A stretch of DNA of 64,000 nucleotides from Thermoflexibacter ruber (GCF_900113045.1 NZ_FONY01000002.1:169852-233851), one strand, 5' to 3'. Positions 29,601 through 38,100 are shown, numbered from the stretch's first letter. The notes: generated by a model not told the origin, from the sequence alone. A program made the numbers and translations.

Positions 29601-29866
29601 ATTTCTTGGGTTACATAGCCTACGCTTGAGAATACAAGCGTAGCCCCTTCGCTGGCTTCAATCGTGTATTTGCCATCGGCATCTGTTACTGTACCTCTGG
29701 TTGTACCTTTGACTAAGATAGAAACTCCCGGAAGTCCCGTGTTAGTTTCATTGTCCTTCACAGTTCCCGTTACCCTTTTTTGTGCAAAAGCGGTAAAAGT
29801 AAGCAAGGTTAAAAAGATAGCAAGGCAGCAACCCGCAATCATCTTTTTAAAGTAACTTTTTTGCAT
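26618..29866 (-). CDS. SusC/RagA-family TonB-linked outer-membrane transporter
   Basis: The 1082-residue protein has a signal peptide (cleavage near AFA/Q), a carboxypeptidase-regulatory-like domain (about 30-115, VTGTVKDNETNTGLPGVS), a TonB plug, and a 22-strand barrel ending in aromatic SILVGVNLSF. The SusC signature region is clear: SPLYVIDGVP followed by IENMQVLKDASAASIYGARA and GVVIITTKKGK. It forms the energised pore of a SusCD complex with the downstream lipoprotein. No ECF sigma/anti-sigma or hybrid two-component gene is adjacent, so regulation is not apparent from context. Confidence 0.96.
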   Translation of the reverse strand: MQKSYFKKMIAGCCLAIFLTLLTFTAFAQKRVTGTVKDNETNTGLPGVSILVKGTTRGTVTDADGKYTIEASEGATLVFSSVGYVTQEIAVGSSNVIDIILVADVKTLGEIIVTGYGSQSKRDVTGAVATIDSKQLLSVPAANVAQAMQGRIAGVNVSNDNSPGGGVMVRVRGFGTIGDNSPLYVIDGVPTKGNLNTLNLNDIENMQVLKDASAASIYGARAGNGVVIITTKKGKAGKPKFTYDMYYGSQSPWKFLDLITNSQDYANLVWKSRINAGQVAPNGFPRHAQFGNGPTPVLPDYLFPAGAMEGDPRVARDANGNYINYNNNPNTAPASRFLITKTNKQGTDWQREIFSSAPIQNHQIGVSGGNEMARYAMSVNYFDQQGIMKYTSYKRYSIRANTEFNVTKRFRVGENFQFAYGERIGQPNGNNNESNPINFAYRIQPIIPVYDVAGYFAGTSGADLDNSRNPLAELVRNKDNKNIELRFFGSAYAEYDILPNLTFKTQYGVDYNTFNLRNFRANDIESSEQALVNTLRTTNSYDFSWTWYNTLNYTKTFADVHRVSVIAGTEAIKAYGESFFGQRQRFAVDDLVNRYLDNGSSGQINGGGVTADWRLASEFAKANYSFKDKYLVDFTIRRDRSSRFSASNRSALFTAASAGWRITEEDFAKGISWLNDAKLRAGYGQTGNQEIGDYNFATIFNSVIESSYYDLRGSRTSSLQGYDLGQFGNANAKWETTTSINFGFDATVFKNLDVSFDWFQRRTTDMLFPVEVQFTQGVAVNPFQNIGQMTNKGVELSLNYSGNIGDDFQFNVGGNFATYRNMVDKTTGDPRTQYFGFTTRLPPATVTQQGYPLSSFFGYIIDGIFQTDEEASRHAVQFGGGVNNKAGQFRFRDVNGDGVINAADRTIIGSPHPKFTYGLNIDMRYKNFGLTIFGAGVSGNQIFNYTRYWTDFPTFGGNRSLRMLNQSWEPGKTDALLPQLRSNDNISSNPSTYYIEKGGFLRLRNIQFSYSLPKVLLEKVNIANFTAYIQLQNWFTFTKYTGLDPEINLRNSSANFQDRQIGIDEGAYPASRSILVGVNLSF

Positions 29867-30260
29867 AGATTAAATTGGTTAAAAATTAGAAAATTTAACT
29901 GAAAAGATTGATAATTAAAAGATTGTAAAAATAGTAGAAAAGAAGTTTGTTAGAATATTTACAGCCCTTAGATGTGATGAATATTCCTAAATTGAAAATT
30001 AGGAGAAAGAAACGAGATTAGCAAACGTTAAGTAAAAATTTTATTGAAAGTTAAAAAAATGATAATTTAGAATGTATATTACATCGGAAAACACGATTCT
30101 TACTTAATATTTAATCCGAGTAATTTTTAAAATTTATCAAAAAAGGCTTACTTTTTTTCCTTTTTTTTAATGAAAGTATTGTTTTATTCAAGATTGTTGT
30201 TTATTTTTAAACTTATGTAATGTAAAAAATACTCTTTTGAATTAAAACACGTTTTCCTTT
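29867..30260. other. Intergenic region between susC and the ATP-grasp gene
   Basis: This 394-bp AT-rich divergent spacer should contain both promoters. I see no ORF, RNA gene or exact promoter consensus, only T- and A-rich tracts around 30110-30230. Confidence 0.4.
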
Positions 30261-31685
30261 ATGACATTCGAAGATTATGACATTGAAGGTTTTTTTGATG
30301 AAATGTTTACTCCTGACCACCAAATCAAGCAGGGGTATGTGCCTTTTAGCGAGTTTGTAGCTAATTTGAGCATAGATGACCTTGTGCAGAAGCAACACGC
30401 CGCTGAGCGCTCTCTCATGGCTCTGGGCATTACTTTCAATGTGTATAATGCAGAAGGGGGTACAGAACGCATTATGCCCTTAGATATTATCCCAAGAATC
30501 ATAGAAGGGCGCGAGTGGGATAAATTGGAAGAGGGACTAAAACAACGAATTACTGCGCTTAATCTTTTTATAGACGATGTTTATAATGGTCAGAAAGTTT
30601 TTACCGACGGAGTAGTACCCAAAACCTTGATAGAATCAAGTAAATGCTTTTTAAAGCCTTGTTTGGGTTTACAGCCCCCCAAAGGAATTTGGTGTCATAT
30701 CACAGGAACAGACTTGATTAGAGACCAGCATGGAATTATGCGTGTGTTGGAAGATAACTTGCGGTGCCCTTCTGGGGTTTCCTACATGCTTGAGAACAGG
30801 GAAATTCTGAAACGAACTTTTCCTAAGGCACTTGATGATACACAAGTACGCCCTATTAACAACTATGCGATTAGCTTACGAGAAATGTTAGAGTATATTG
30901 CAGACAAACCCTCACCCACTATTGTAGTCTTAACGCCCGGAATTTATAACTCTGCCTATTTCGAGCATGCTTACTTAGCACTGCAAATGGGGGTGGAATT
31001 AGTCCAAAACTCTGACTTAGTAGTAAAGAACGGACATGTGTATATGCGAACTACCAAAGGGTTAAAAAAAGTAGATGTCATTTACAGACGCATAGATGAT
31101 ACCTTTTTAGACCCTTTAACTTTTAATCCTGAATCGCTTTTAGGCGTGCCGGGGATTTTTGAAGTATATAAAAAAGGAAAAGTAGCTCTTGCCAATGCGC
31201 CGGGTACGGGTGTAGCTGATGACAAGGTGATTTATGCCTATGTCCCTAAAATTATTAAATATTATCTCGGCGAAGAGGCTATTATTCCCAACGTGCCTAC
31301 CTATCTATGTGAAAATCCAGAAGATATGCAATACGTGTTAGATAACATTGCTGATTTGGTAGTCAAGGAGGCAAACGAGGCAGGTGGCTACGGTATGCTC
31401 ATAGGACCTAAGGCAAGCGCAGAAGAGCATGAGATATTTCGCAAAAAAATCAAAGCTAATCCCAGAAATTACATAGCCCAGCCAACTATCCAACTCTCCA
31501 GAGTCCCCTCTTTGGCAGGAGAACGCATAGAGGGCAGACACGTAGATTTAAGACCATATATCCTATATGGAAAAGAAATTGTCATTACTCCCGGAGGGCT
31601 GACCAGAGTGGCTTTGCGTAAAGGCTCTTTAGTGGTCAATTCTTCTCAGGGCGGAGGAAGCAAAGATACTTGGGTACTGTATTAG
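30261..31685 (+). CDS. Circularly permuted type 2 ATP-grasp protein (DUF404/DUF407)
   Basis: The 474-residue protein matches the circularly permuted ATP-grasp family (CP_ATPgrasp_1). Recognisable parts are FFDEMF near the N-terminus, [68 protein letters not shown] and the C-terminal [11 protein letters not shown] with [18 protein letters not shown]-grasp enzymes ligate a carboxylate to an amine or thiol. Family members sit with alpha-E proteins and are thought to make or modify a peptide, but the product here is unknown. It is followed after 48 bp by an alpha-E gene, the family's usual partner. Confidence 0.9.
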   Translation: MTFEDYDIEGFFDEMFTPDHQIKQGYVPFSEFVANLSIDDLVQKQHAAERSLMALGITFNVYNAEGGTERIMPLDIIPRIIEGREWDKLEEGLKQRITALNLFIDDVYNGQKVFTDGVVPKTLIESSKCFLKPCLGLQPPKGIWCHITGTDLIRDQHGIMRVLEDNLRCPSGVSYMLENREILKRTFPKALDDTQVRPINNYAISLREMLEYIADKPSPTIVVLTPGIYNSAYFEHAYLALQMGVELVQNSDLVVKNGHVYMRTTKGLKKVDVIYRRIDDTFLDPLTFNPESLLGVPGIFEVYKKGKVALANAPGTGVADDKVIYAYVPKIIKYYLGEEAIIPNVPTYLCENPEDMQYVLDNIADLVVKEANEAGGYGMLIGPKASAEEHEIFRKKIKANPRNYIAQPTIQLSRVPSLAGERIEGRHVDLRPYILYGKEIVITPGGLTRVALRKGSLVVNSSQGGGSKDTWVLY

Positions 31686-31733
31686 TAAGTAGTTGAAAAA
31701 TAGTTAAATCACCATTAGTTAAATACTAAATCA

Positions 31734-32687
31734 ATGTTAAGTAGGGTTGCCAACTCGATTTATTGGATAAATAGGTACATAGAGCGTGCTGAGAATTATG
31801 CGCGCTTCGTAGGAGTAAACACAAGTTTGGCATTAGATACTGCCAATATTCCCGATGCCATGCAGTGGATGCCATTAGTAGCTACTACTGCTGATGAGGA
31901 GTTATTCAAGGAACTCTACGGAGAGCCTACTCAAGAAAATGTTTTCAATTTCCTCATTTTTGATGACAGGAACTTTAACTCAGTCTATTCCTGCGTAATG
32001 AATGCACGCGAAAATGCGCGCACTATACGCGAGAATATTTCTATAGAAATGTGGGAACACATCAATGGTTTTTATTATTTAGTTCGCAACGCCGCAAAGA
32101 ACAGGCACAATATTTTCCCCAGTTCGAGAGAGTTTCTCAAAGAAGTAGTCCAAGGAAGCCAGCTACTTATGGGCATAGAGGACTCTACTATTTCGCATAC
32201 AGAAGGCTGGCATTTTGGTAAATTGGGTCGTTACATAGAACGCGCCGACAAAACCGCCAGAATCTTAGATGTAAAATATTTTCTCCTTTTACCTTCCATA
32301 GAAGAAGTAGGTTCTGTTTTAGACATGATTCAGTGGTCGTCTGTTCTCAAGTCAGTCAGTGCTTTTATGATGTATCGTCGTACCTATGGACAGCTTTTTC
32401 CTCAAAAAATCATAGAATTTCTCATTTTAGATAGGTATTTCCCTCGTTCTGTCTATTACTGTACCGTCAATGCACAACACATACTCAAAAGCATACTCAA
32501 ATCTCATCGAGGTTCTATAAAAACACCTGCCATGAAAAAGTTAGCCATGCTGAGTTCAGAACTTTATTATACCAATGTCAAGGAAATCATCAAGTTTGGT
32601 ATGCACGAATACATAGACCGCCTTCAGACTATCATTAATGAAGTAAACGATAATATCCATGAAACCTTCTTTGCTATGAAAAATTAG
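31734..32687 (+). CDS. Alpha-E domain protein (DUF403)
   Basis: This all-helical 317-residue protein begins MLSRVANSIYWINRYIERAE, the hallmark of the alpha-E (DUF403) family. Other family features are MNARENARTIRENIS and GRYIERADKTARILDVKYF. It is presumed to act with the ATP-grasp protein encoded 48 bp upstream. In many genomes the pair is accompanied by transglutaminase-like and Ntn-hydrolase proteins, and neither is present here. No catalytic function is established for the family. Confidence 0.9.
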   Translation: MLSRVANSIYWINRYIERAENYARFVGVNTSLALDTANIPDAMQWMPLVATTADEELFKELYGEPTQENVFNFLIFDDRNFNSVYSCVMNARENARTIRENISIEMWEHINGFYYLVRNAAKNRHNIFPSSREFLKEVVQGSQLLMGIEDSTISHTEGWHFGKLGRYIERADKTARILDVKYFLLLPSIEEVGSVLDMIQWSSVLKSVSAFMMYRRTYGQLFPQKIIEFLILDRYFPRSVYYCTVNAQHILKSILKSHRGSIKTPAMKKLAMLSSELYYTNVKEIIKFGMHEYIDRLQTIINEVNDNIHETFFAMKN

Positions 32688-32756
32688 TGCATTTTCCAAC
32701 AAGTAAGGACAGAATGCTGTTGCATGGTATTATTATATACTACACAACAGCAAACT

Positions 32757-32777
32757 TTAACGCTTCGTTAAGCTTTT
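32757..32777. terminator. Weak hairpin between convergent alpha-E and tpiA genes
   Basis: TTAACG (32757-32762) and CGTTAA (32766-32771) form a 6-bp stem with a 3-nt loop and a short T tract. An outer inverted repeat, TGCTGTTG/CAACAGCA, lies at 32715-32752. It is plausible but not strong. Confidence 0.35.
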
Positions 32778-32779
32778 GC

Positions 32780-33550
32780 TTACCATTTAAAAGATTTAGC
32801 TATATCTATAAAATCTCTTGATTTCAAAGATGCTCCACCTATCAATCCACCATCTACATCTGGGCAGGCAAATAGCTCTGGCGTATTACTTGGCTTGGCA
32901 CTGCCTCCATACAAGATAGAAATTTCATCTGCTAATTTCTGCCCGTGTTGGCTGGCAATGTGTTTCCTTAGTGCGGCGTGCATTTCTTGGGCTTGTGCTG
33001 AGGTAGCCGTCAGCCCCGTACCAATAGCCCAGATAGGCTCATAAGCAATGACTACTTTAGCAAACTGTTCGGAGGACAGATGAAAAAGACTTTGAGTAAT
33101 CTGCCCACACACAAACTCGATGAAGCCACTTCCTGCTTGTCGCTGAGCCAGAGATTCACCACAGCAAAAGATAGGAGTGAGCTGGTTAGCTAATGCTTGG
33201 TCGACTTTGAGTTTAAGGAGTTCATCGCTCTCTTGGAAGTATTCTCTGCGTTCGCTATGCCCTAAGATGACATAATCTACATCAAAAGATTTAAGGATAG
33301 AGGCAGATACTTCACCTGTGTAAGCCCCTGAAGTCTTTTCATGACAGTTTTGCGCCCCTAAAAAAATATTTGCTTGAGATTGGAACATTTTTTTCGCATA
33401 ACCTAAGTGAGGAAAAGGTGGGCATAGCACCATCACCACTTGCGAGTTTACTTCGTCTTTTGCCATATTAACTACCTCAGAGATAAGTGCTTGTCCTTCC
33501 TCTTTGGTCATATTCATTTTCCAGTTGCCTGCTACTATTTTTTTTCTCAT
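32780..33550 (-). CDS. tpiA: Triosephosphate isomerase
   Basis: This 256-residue TIM-barrel glycolytic enzyme interconverts glyceraldehyde 3-phosphate and dihydroxyacetone phosphate. All active-site residues are present: Asn9 and Lys11 (AGNWKMN), His98 (GHSERR) and Glu171 (AYEPIWAIGTG, including the flexible loop). The phosphate-binding ILYGGSAKPSN lies near the C-terminus. The length and start (MRKKIVAGNWK) are canonical. It is monocistronic and convergent with the alpha-E gene. Confidence 0.98.
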   Translation of the reverse strand: MRKKIVAGNWKMNMTKEEGQALISEVVNMAKDEVNSQVVMVLCPPFPHLGYAKKMFQSQANIFLGAQNCHEKTSGAYTGEVSASILKSFDVDYVILGHSERREYFQESDELLKLKVDQALANQLTPIFCCGESLAQRQAGSGFIEFVCGQITQSLFHLSSEQFAKVVIAYEPIWAIGTGLTATSAQAQEMHAALRKHIASQHGQKLADEISILYGGSAKPSNTPELFACPDVDGGLIGGASLKSRDFIDIAKSFKW

Positions 33551-33735
33551 TGCCTAAGGTTTTATTTGTTTAGTAATAAAAAGCCTAATACCTAATTTGA
33601 AAACTTCGGTAAAGATAGTACGATAAGCAAGATAAAATGAAAATAAAATCCTGAAAAAATTATAACTTGCAGCCCCAAAACAAATGGCAAAGGCTCATTA
33701 TCTTTCAAAACCTAAGCATTAATGGTACTAAACAA

Positions 33736-34197
33736 ATGGCAAAACTAAAAGATAAAATCATCAAAAACGTAAGTATTCGCAACAAGAAAGCTGCTTTTGA
33801 ATACCAGTTTTTGGACAAATATGTGGCGGGCATACAACTCAAAGGCTCAGAAATCAAGTCTATCAGATTGGGAAAAGTCAATCTCGATGCCGCCTATTGC
33901 CTTTTTTTGAATGGGGAATTTTTTGTTAGGGACATGAACATTACTGAATACGAAAAAGGCACATACTACAATCACCAACCCAAAGCAGATAGAAAACTCT
34001 TGCTCAAAAAAAGGGAACTTCGCCGAATCCAAAACGAACTGAACAATGTTGGGCTGACCGTAGTCCCTACGCATCTTTTTGTCAATGAAAAAGGCTTGGC
34101 AAAGTTAGAAATTGCGATTGCAAAGGGTAAAAAACTCTTTGACAAGCGCGAAACTATCAAGGAGAAAGATGTAAAAAGACAAATGGAAAGAGAGTAA
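33736..34197 (+). CDS. smpB: SsrA-binding protein SmpB
   Basis: This 153-residue tmRNA-binding protein is required for rescue of stalled ribosomes by trans-translation. Typical features are NKKAAFEYQFLDKYVAGIQLKGSE (split here as KAAFEYQFLDKY and GIQLKGSEIKS), ERGTYYNH-like YEKGTYYNHQP, RKLLLKKREL and the basic tail LFDKRETIKEKDVKRQMERE. The reading frame extends 23 codons further upstream to 33667, but the conserved start is MAKLKDKIIKN at 33736. That start is chosen because homologues are about 150 residues. The rRNA methyltransferase gene begins 26 bp downstream, suggesting an operon. No ssrA gene is in the window. Confidence 0.95.
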   Translation: MAKLKDKIIKNVSIRNKKAAFEYQFLDKYVAGIQLKGSEIKSIRLGKVNLDAAYCLFLNGEFFVRDMNITEYEKGTYYNHQPKADRKLLLKKRELRRIQNELNNVGLTVVPTHLFVNEKGLAKLEIAIAKGKKLFDKRETIKEKDVKRQMERE

Positions 34198-34223
34198 AAG
34201 TCGAGCAAGAAAACCTAAATACA

Positions 34224-35441
34224 ATGAGATTACATCGAAACTTGGTGGCAGCAGTGGTAGAGGCACTTCATCAGATTTTTGTAGAGAAAAAATATGCGGA
34301 CAAGGTCATAGAAAAAATCCTCCAATCCAACCCGAAGTGGGGGGCAAGAGACCGCGCTTTTATTGCTGAAAATACCTACGAAGTAGTGCGGTGGTGGCGA
34401 TGGCTGTTATTTTTAAATGAAATAGAATACACCGATGCTTACTTCCCGACCAGAGAGGACTTGTGGAAAATCGTAGGCGTATGGCAGATAAGTTTACAAA
34501 CCCAACTTCCTGATTGGCAAGAATTCACAGGTATTTATCCCAAAAAGGTTTTTCAGAAAATAGAGGAAAGCAAAAAAATCAGAAAGGTTTTTCAATCTAT
34601 CCCTGATTGGTTAGACGAAATTGGGGAAAAAGAATTAGGCAAGTTTTGGGAAAAGGAAATATATGCCTTGAACCAATCTGCCCCTGTGGTAATTCGCGCT
34701 AATACGCTAAAAACTACTCCCTTGCGTCTACAAAATCTTTTATTGCAAAGCGATATTCCTACCGTAGAGGTCAAAAATGTCCCTACGGCTTTGGTTTTGC
34801 AGAAACGCATGAATATTTTTTCCTCTCCACATTTTAAAAATGGACTTTTTGAAATCCAAGATGCGTCCTCTCAGCAAGTAGGGACCATGCTTGAGGTCGA
34901 GCCTGCCATGCGTGTGATAGATGCCTGTGCAGGAGCGGGAGGAAAGACCTTGCACTTGGCGGCACTCATGGAAAACAAAGGGAAAATTATAGCTATGGAC
35001 GTAGAGCAGTGGAAATTGGACGAACTGCAAAAAAGAGCCAAGCGTGCTAATGCCCAAAATATTGAAACTAAGCTGATTGACTCCAGCAAAGTCATCAAAC
35101 GCTTAGAAGCCTCCGCTGACCGCTTGCTCTTAGACGTTCCCTGCTCAGGTTTGGGTGTACTGAAACGCAACCCCGATGCGAAGTGGAAAATGCAACTAAA
35201 TTTTGTAGAAAATATCAAAAAAACGCAAAGAGAAATCCTACAAAACTACTCCTCTATGCTCAAAAAAGGGGGAAAAATGGTCTATGCTACTTGTAGCATC
35301 TTGCCTTCGGAAAGTGAAGAGCAGGTCAGGTGGTTTCTTTCAGAACAAAAAGGGGATTTTGAACTCTTAGAAGAAAAACGCATCTCCCCAGCCCAAAGTG
35401 GATTTGACGGGTTTTACATGGCGAGGTTAAGGAAAAAATGA
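34224..35441 (+). CDS. rsmB: RsmB/NOL1-family rRNA cytosine-C5 methyltransferase
   Basis: The 405-residue protein has an N-terminal NusB-like helical region (about 1-140), then an SAM-dependent methyltransferase domain. SAM motif I is DACAGAGGKTLHLAALM, motif IV is LLDVPCSGLGVLKRNPDAKW with its resolving Cys, and motif VI is YATCSILPSESEEQV with the catalytic Cys. It would methylate a cytosine of 16S rRNA. The NusB-like region and motif layout fit RsmB better than RsmF, but the exact target base is inferred. It forms a probable operon with smpB. Confidence 0.9.
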   Translation: MRLHRNLVAAVVEALHQIFVEKKYADKVIEKILQSNPKWGARDRAFIAENTYEVVRWWRWLLFLNEIEYTDAYFPTREDLWKIVGVWQISLQTQLPDWQEFTGIYPKKVFQKIEESKKIRKVFQSIPDWLDEIGEKELGKFWEKEIYALNQSAPVVIRANTLKTTPLRLQNLLLQSDIPTVEVKNVPTALVLQKRMNIFSSPHFKNGLFEIQDASSQQVGTMLEVEPAMRVIDACAGAGGKTLHLAALMENKGKIIAMDVEQWKLDELQKRAKRANAQNIETKLIDSSKVIKRLEASADRLLLDVPCSGLGVLKRNPDAKWKMQLNFVENIKKTQREILQNYSSMLKKGGKMVYATCSILPSESEEQVRWFLSEQKGDFELLEEKRISPAQSGFDGFYMARLRKK

Positions 35442-35470
35442 AGCATGATGAGCCTTATTCATCTTTTTTC

Positions 35471-35534
35471 TACCACAAGAACCAAAGTTTCACAAGAAAA
35501 ACATCAAACTTTTGTTGTGTGTGTTTTTGTGGTA
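35471..35534. repeat. Hairpin repeat with terminal TACCACAA/TTGTGGTA arms
   Basis: TACCACAA (35471-35478) and TTGTGGTA (35527-35534) bracket a segment rich in CACAA and TTGTG words, giving a long imperfect hairpin downstream of rsmB. Its appearance is that of an interspersed palindromic repeat. It may also end rsmB transcription. Confidence 0.5.
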
Positions 35535-35718
35535 AAGTATTATTTTTTACAAAAAATGACTACAAGTCAGAAAATAACTAAAATTTATTGTGCTTATAAT
35601 CAATAAGTTATAAAATATTGTAATAAGTTTTTTACTTATTATGCTATTCAGAAAAAGTATTTTTATCATATTTGCAAACTATCAATTTCAAGTTTCTTGT
35701 TTTTAAAATCTGTTTTTT

Positions 35719-35976
35719 AAACGTGATAAGCTTTTTTACATTCCATTCGTGCTTTAAGTTATTATACACCGTTAGGTGTTAAATATTGGTAGTAGAAAAA
35801 TAAATTTGAAAGTACACCAACTCCGTTAGGAGTTGAATAAGGGATTGAATATTAGACTCTTAATGGATTTTAGGGCTAATTTATGATATAAATTTTCTAC
35901 CAATATGAAGTACCTAATGGGACAAGCTATTTTTATAACAATTCATTGCACGAGTCTATAAAACTTTATCACGTTT
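35719..35976. repeat. MITE-like palindromic element A (258 bp)
   Basis: The element is bounded by perfect 11-bp inverted repeats AAACGTGATAA (35719-35729) and TTATCACGTTT (35966-35976). The two arms are imperfect inverted copies of each other: TCGTGC near both ends, CCGTTAGGT on the left versus ACCTAATGG on the right, and AATATTGGTAG (35782-35792) versus CTACCAATAT (35897-35906). Small perfect hairpins with GTTA loops sit at 35766-35779 and 35818-35835. It has no ORF. No clear target duplication was found. The rest of the 641-bp gap 35442-36082 holds no gene. Confidence 0.6.
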
Positions 35977-36082
35977 GGGGAGGCAAACTTTAAACCATAA
36001 ACAACAAAGCAGGAACTAATAAACTATTAAAAAACAAGGAACTACTCATAACAAACAATTATCAAACAATTTAAGTAAAACT

Positions 36083-37126
36083 ATGGCAGTAATCAATTTT
36101 GGCGGCGTAGAAGAAAACGTAGTAACCCGTGAAGAATTTCCACTCGCAAAAGCAAGAGAAGTTTTAAAAAATGAAACCATTGCCATCATCGGCTATGGGG
36201 TACAAGGACCAGGACAAGCCCTCAACCTGAGAGATAACGGCTTTAACGTCATTGTCGGACAGCGCAAAAACAGTAAAACTTGGGACAAAGCGGTTGCTGA
36301 CGGTTGGGTAGAAGGCAAAACACTTTTCGACATTGAGGAGGCTTGTGCCAAAGGAACTATTATCCAATACTTGCTTTCTGATGCTGGGCAGATTGCTTTG
36401 TGGGATACAGTAAAAAAATACTTGACGGCAGGCAAGGCTTTGTATTTTTCTCATGGTTTTGGCATTACTTTCAAAGAACAAACAGGAATTATCCCTCCTG
36501 CGGACATAGATGTAATTTTGATAGCTCCCAAAGGTTCAGGCACGAGTTTGAGAAGATTGTTTTTAGCGGGAGAAGGGCTAAACTCCAGCTATGCGATTTA
36601 CCAAGATGCTACGGGCAGAGCCAAAGAGCGCGTACACGCCTTGGGCATAGGGGTAGGGTCTGGCTACTTGTTTGAAACTACCTTCCAAAAAGAAGTTTAT
36701 AGCGACCTTACAGGCGAAAGAGGTACGCTAATGGGAGCTATTGAAGGGATTTTTGAAGCACAATACGCGCTACTGAGAGAAAAAGGACACAGCCCAAGCG
36801 AGGCTTTCAACGAAACAGTAGAGGAATTTACTCAAAGCCTAATCAAATTGGTAGCAGAGAATGGCATGGACTGGATGTATGCCAACTGCTCCACTACCGC
36901 TCAAAGAGGGGCTTTGGATTGGAGGCATAAATTTAGAGAGGCTACTGCTCCTGTTTTCAGAGAGTTATACGAAAGCGTAGCAAGTGGGAAAGAAGCAGAA
37001 ATTACTATCAAAGCCAACTCACAACCCGATTATAGAGAAAAATTGGAAAAAGAATTGGCAGATTTGCGAAATTCAGAAATGTGGCAGACAGGTAGAGTAG
37101 TAAGAAGCCTCAGACCTAAAAGCTGA
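36083..37126 (+). CDS. ilvC: Ketol-acid reductoisomerase
   Basis: This 347-residue NADPH-dependent enzyme converts acetolactate or acetohydroxybutyrate to the dihydroxy acid in valine, isoleucine and leucine synthesis. The Rossmann motif GYGVQGPGQA is at 37-46, followed by GQRKNSKTW for cofactor phosphate recognition. The knotted catalytic domain contains DLTGERGTLMGAIEG with the Mg-binding Asp and Glu. The length fits the class I (short) form. No ilvB, ilvN or ilvD is adjacent, and no leader-peptide attenuator is seen in the AT-rich upstream region, so it is a lone gene here. Confidence 0.96.
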   Translation: MAVINFGGVEENVVTREEFPLAKAREVLKNETIAIIGYGVQGPGQALNLRDNGFNVIVGQRKNSKTWDKAVADGWVEGKTLFDIEEACAKGTIIQYLLSDAGQIALWDTVKKYLTAGKALYFSHGFGITFKEQTGIIPPADIDVILIAPKGSGTSLRRLFLAGEGLNSSYAIYQDATGRAKERVHALGIGVGSGYLFETTFQKEVYSDLTGERGTLMGAIEGIFEAQYALLREKGHSPSEAFNETVEEFTQSLIKLVAENGMDWMYANCSTTAQRGALDWRHKFREATAPVFRELYESVASGKEAEITIKANSQPDYREKLEKELADLRNSEMWQTGRVVRSLRPKS

Positions 37127-37131
37127 TTTTG

Positions 37132-37164
37132 AAATCTGTCAGGTTTTTGAAACCTGACAGATTT
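37132..37164. repeat. Perfect 15-bp hairpin repeat after ilvC
   Basis: AAATCTGTCAGGTTT (37132-37146), loop TTG, and AAACCTGACAGATTT (37150-37164) form a perfect hairpin 5 bp after the ilvC stop. It lacks a U tract. Its sequence resembles CTGTCAGGTTT-type palindromes I have seen dispersed in Bacteroidota intergenic DNA, so I class it as an interspersed repeat that may act as transcript end protection. Confidence 0.7.
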
Positions 37165-37210
37165 AGCTTTCACTAACAAACTTTTTTCATCTTTAAAATT
37201 TTGTCTTATT

Positions 37211-38047
37211 ATGAAAATCTATAAAACTCGCAATGGAATTTTAGTAGAAGAAAACCAACAAGGTTATTTATTAACGGATAAAGATTGGGATACTTTTATC
37301 TTGCGAGAAAACCTCCTTCAAGAGTTAAAGCACGAACTTCCTTACCTTACCCCTGTGCATAACAAGGAGTGGCTGCTGCAACACGCCTTACTACCCCCTA
37401 TTGGCAAGCAAGAAATTTGGGCATCAGGCGTTACCTATTTCCGTAGCAAGGAAGCGCGCATGGAAGAATCAGAAAAGTCGGGAGGTTCTATCTTCTACGA
37501 CATGGTATATGAGGCAAAGCGTCCAGAATTATTTTTCAAAGCTACTGCCGCAAGAACTGTAGGCTCTGGGGATTATGTGAATATCCGAAAAGATTCAACT
37601 TGGGACGTGCCAGAGCCAGAGCTTACCTTATTTATCAGTCCACAAGGCAAAATCATGGGCTACACTATTGGTAACGATATGAGTTCGAGAAGTATAGAAG
37701 GAGAGAATCCCTTGTATCTTCCCCAAGCCAAAGTGTATGAGCGATGTGCAGGTTTAGGTCCTTGTATCTACCTCACTGACGAGCCTTTGTCCAAAGATAC
37801 ACTGATTGAGATACAAATTCTTCGCCAGCAGAAAGTTATGTTTGAAGGAAAAACAGCCATAAACCAAATCAAGCGCAGTTTTGAGGAGTTGGTAGAATAT
37901 TTATATAGAGAATGCAGCTTCCCTTATGGTTGTTTTTTGATGACAGGTACAGGCATCGTTCCGTCTTCGGATTTTACCTTGCAAAGCCAAGATGAAATCC
38001 GCATCAGCATAGAGCCTATAGGAACTTTGGTGAACTTTGTGGCTTAG
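37211..38047 (+). CDS. Fumarylacetoacetate hydrolase (FAH)-family protein
   Basis: The 278-residue protein has the FAH fold. A metal-binding region reads STWDVPEPELTL, with the paired acidic ligands typical of the family, preceded by FFKATAARTVGSGD. The segments IMGYTIGNDMSSRSIEGENP, VYERCAGLGPCI and MTGTGIVP are characteristic. Such enzymes cleave or dehydrate acyl-pyruvates and 2-keto-3-deoxy sugar acids. The sequence pattern is closest to the 2-keto-3-deoxy-pentonate dehydratase branch, but no sugar-acid genes are adjacent, so the substrate is open. It is probably transcribed alone after the hairpin repeat downstream of ilvC. Confidence 0.85.
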   Translation: MKIYKTRNGILVEENQQGYLLTDKDWDTFILRENLLQELKHELPYLTPVHNKEWLLQHALLPPIGKQEIWASGVTYFRSKEARMEESEKSGGSIFYDMVYEAKRPELFFKATAARTVGSGDYVNIRKDSTWDVPEPELTLFISPQGKIMGYTIGNDMSSRSIEGENPLYLPQAKVYERCAGLGPCIYLTDEPLSKDTLIEIQILRQQKVMFEGKTAINQIKRSFEELVEYLYRECSFPYGCFLMTGTGIVPSSDFTLQSQDEIRISIEPIGTLVNFVA

Positions 38048-38100
38048 CTGGTGCGTTTTGTAAGATTGATAAAATTACTTACATGATTCCAAATCCAGGT

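Noticed and set aside
32715-32752. TGCTGTTG/CAACAGCA inverted repeat as a terminator
   Set aside because: It has a long AT loop and no T tract at either end. It is kept only as a note beside the smaller hairpin.
33667-33735. Longer SmpB start
   Set aside because: The 23 extra residues are not found in SmpB proteins. The canonical start is MAKLKDK at 33736.
36001-36082. Branched-chain attenuator or riboswitch before ilvC
   Set aside because: There is no leader peptide with Val/Leu/Ile codons and no stable mutually exclusive hairpins in the A-rich leader.
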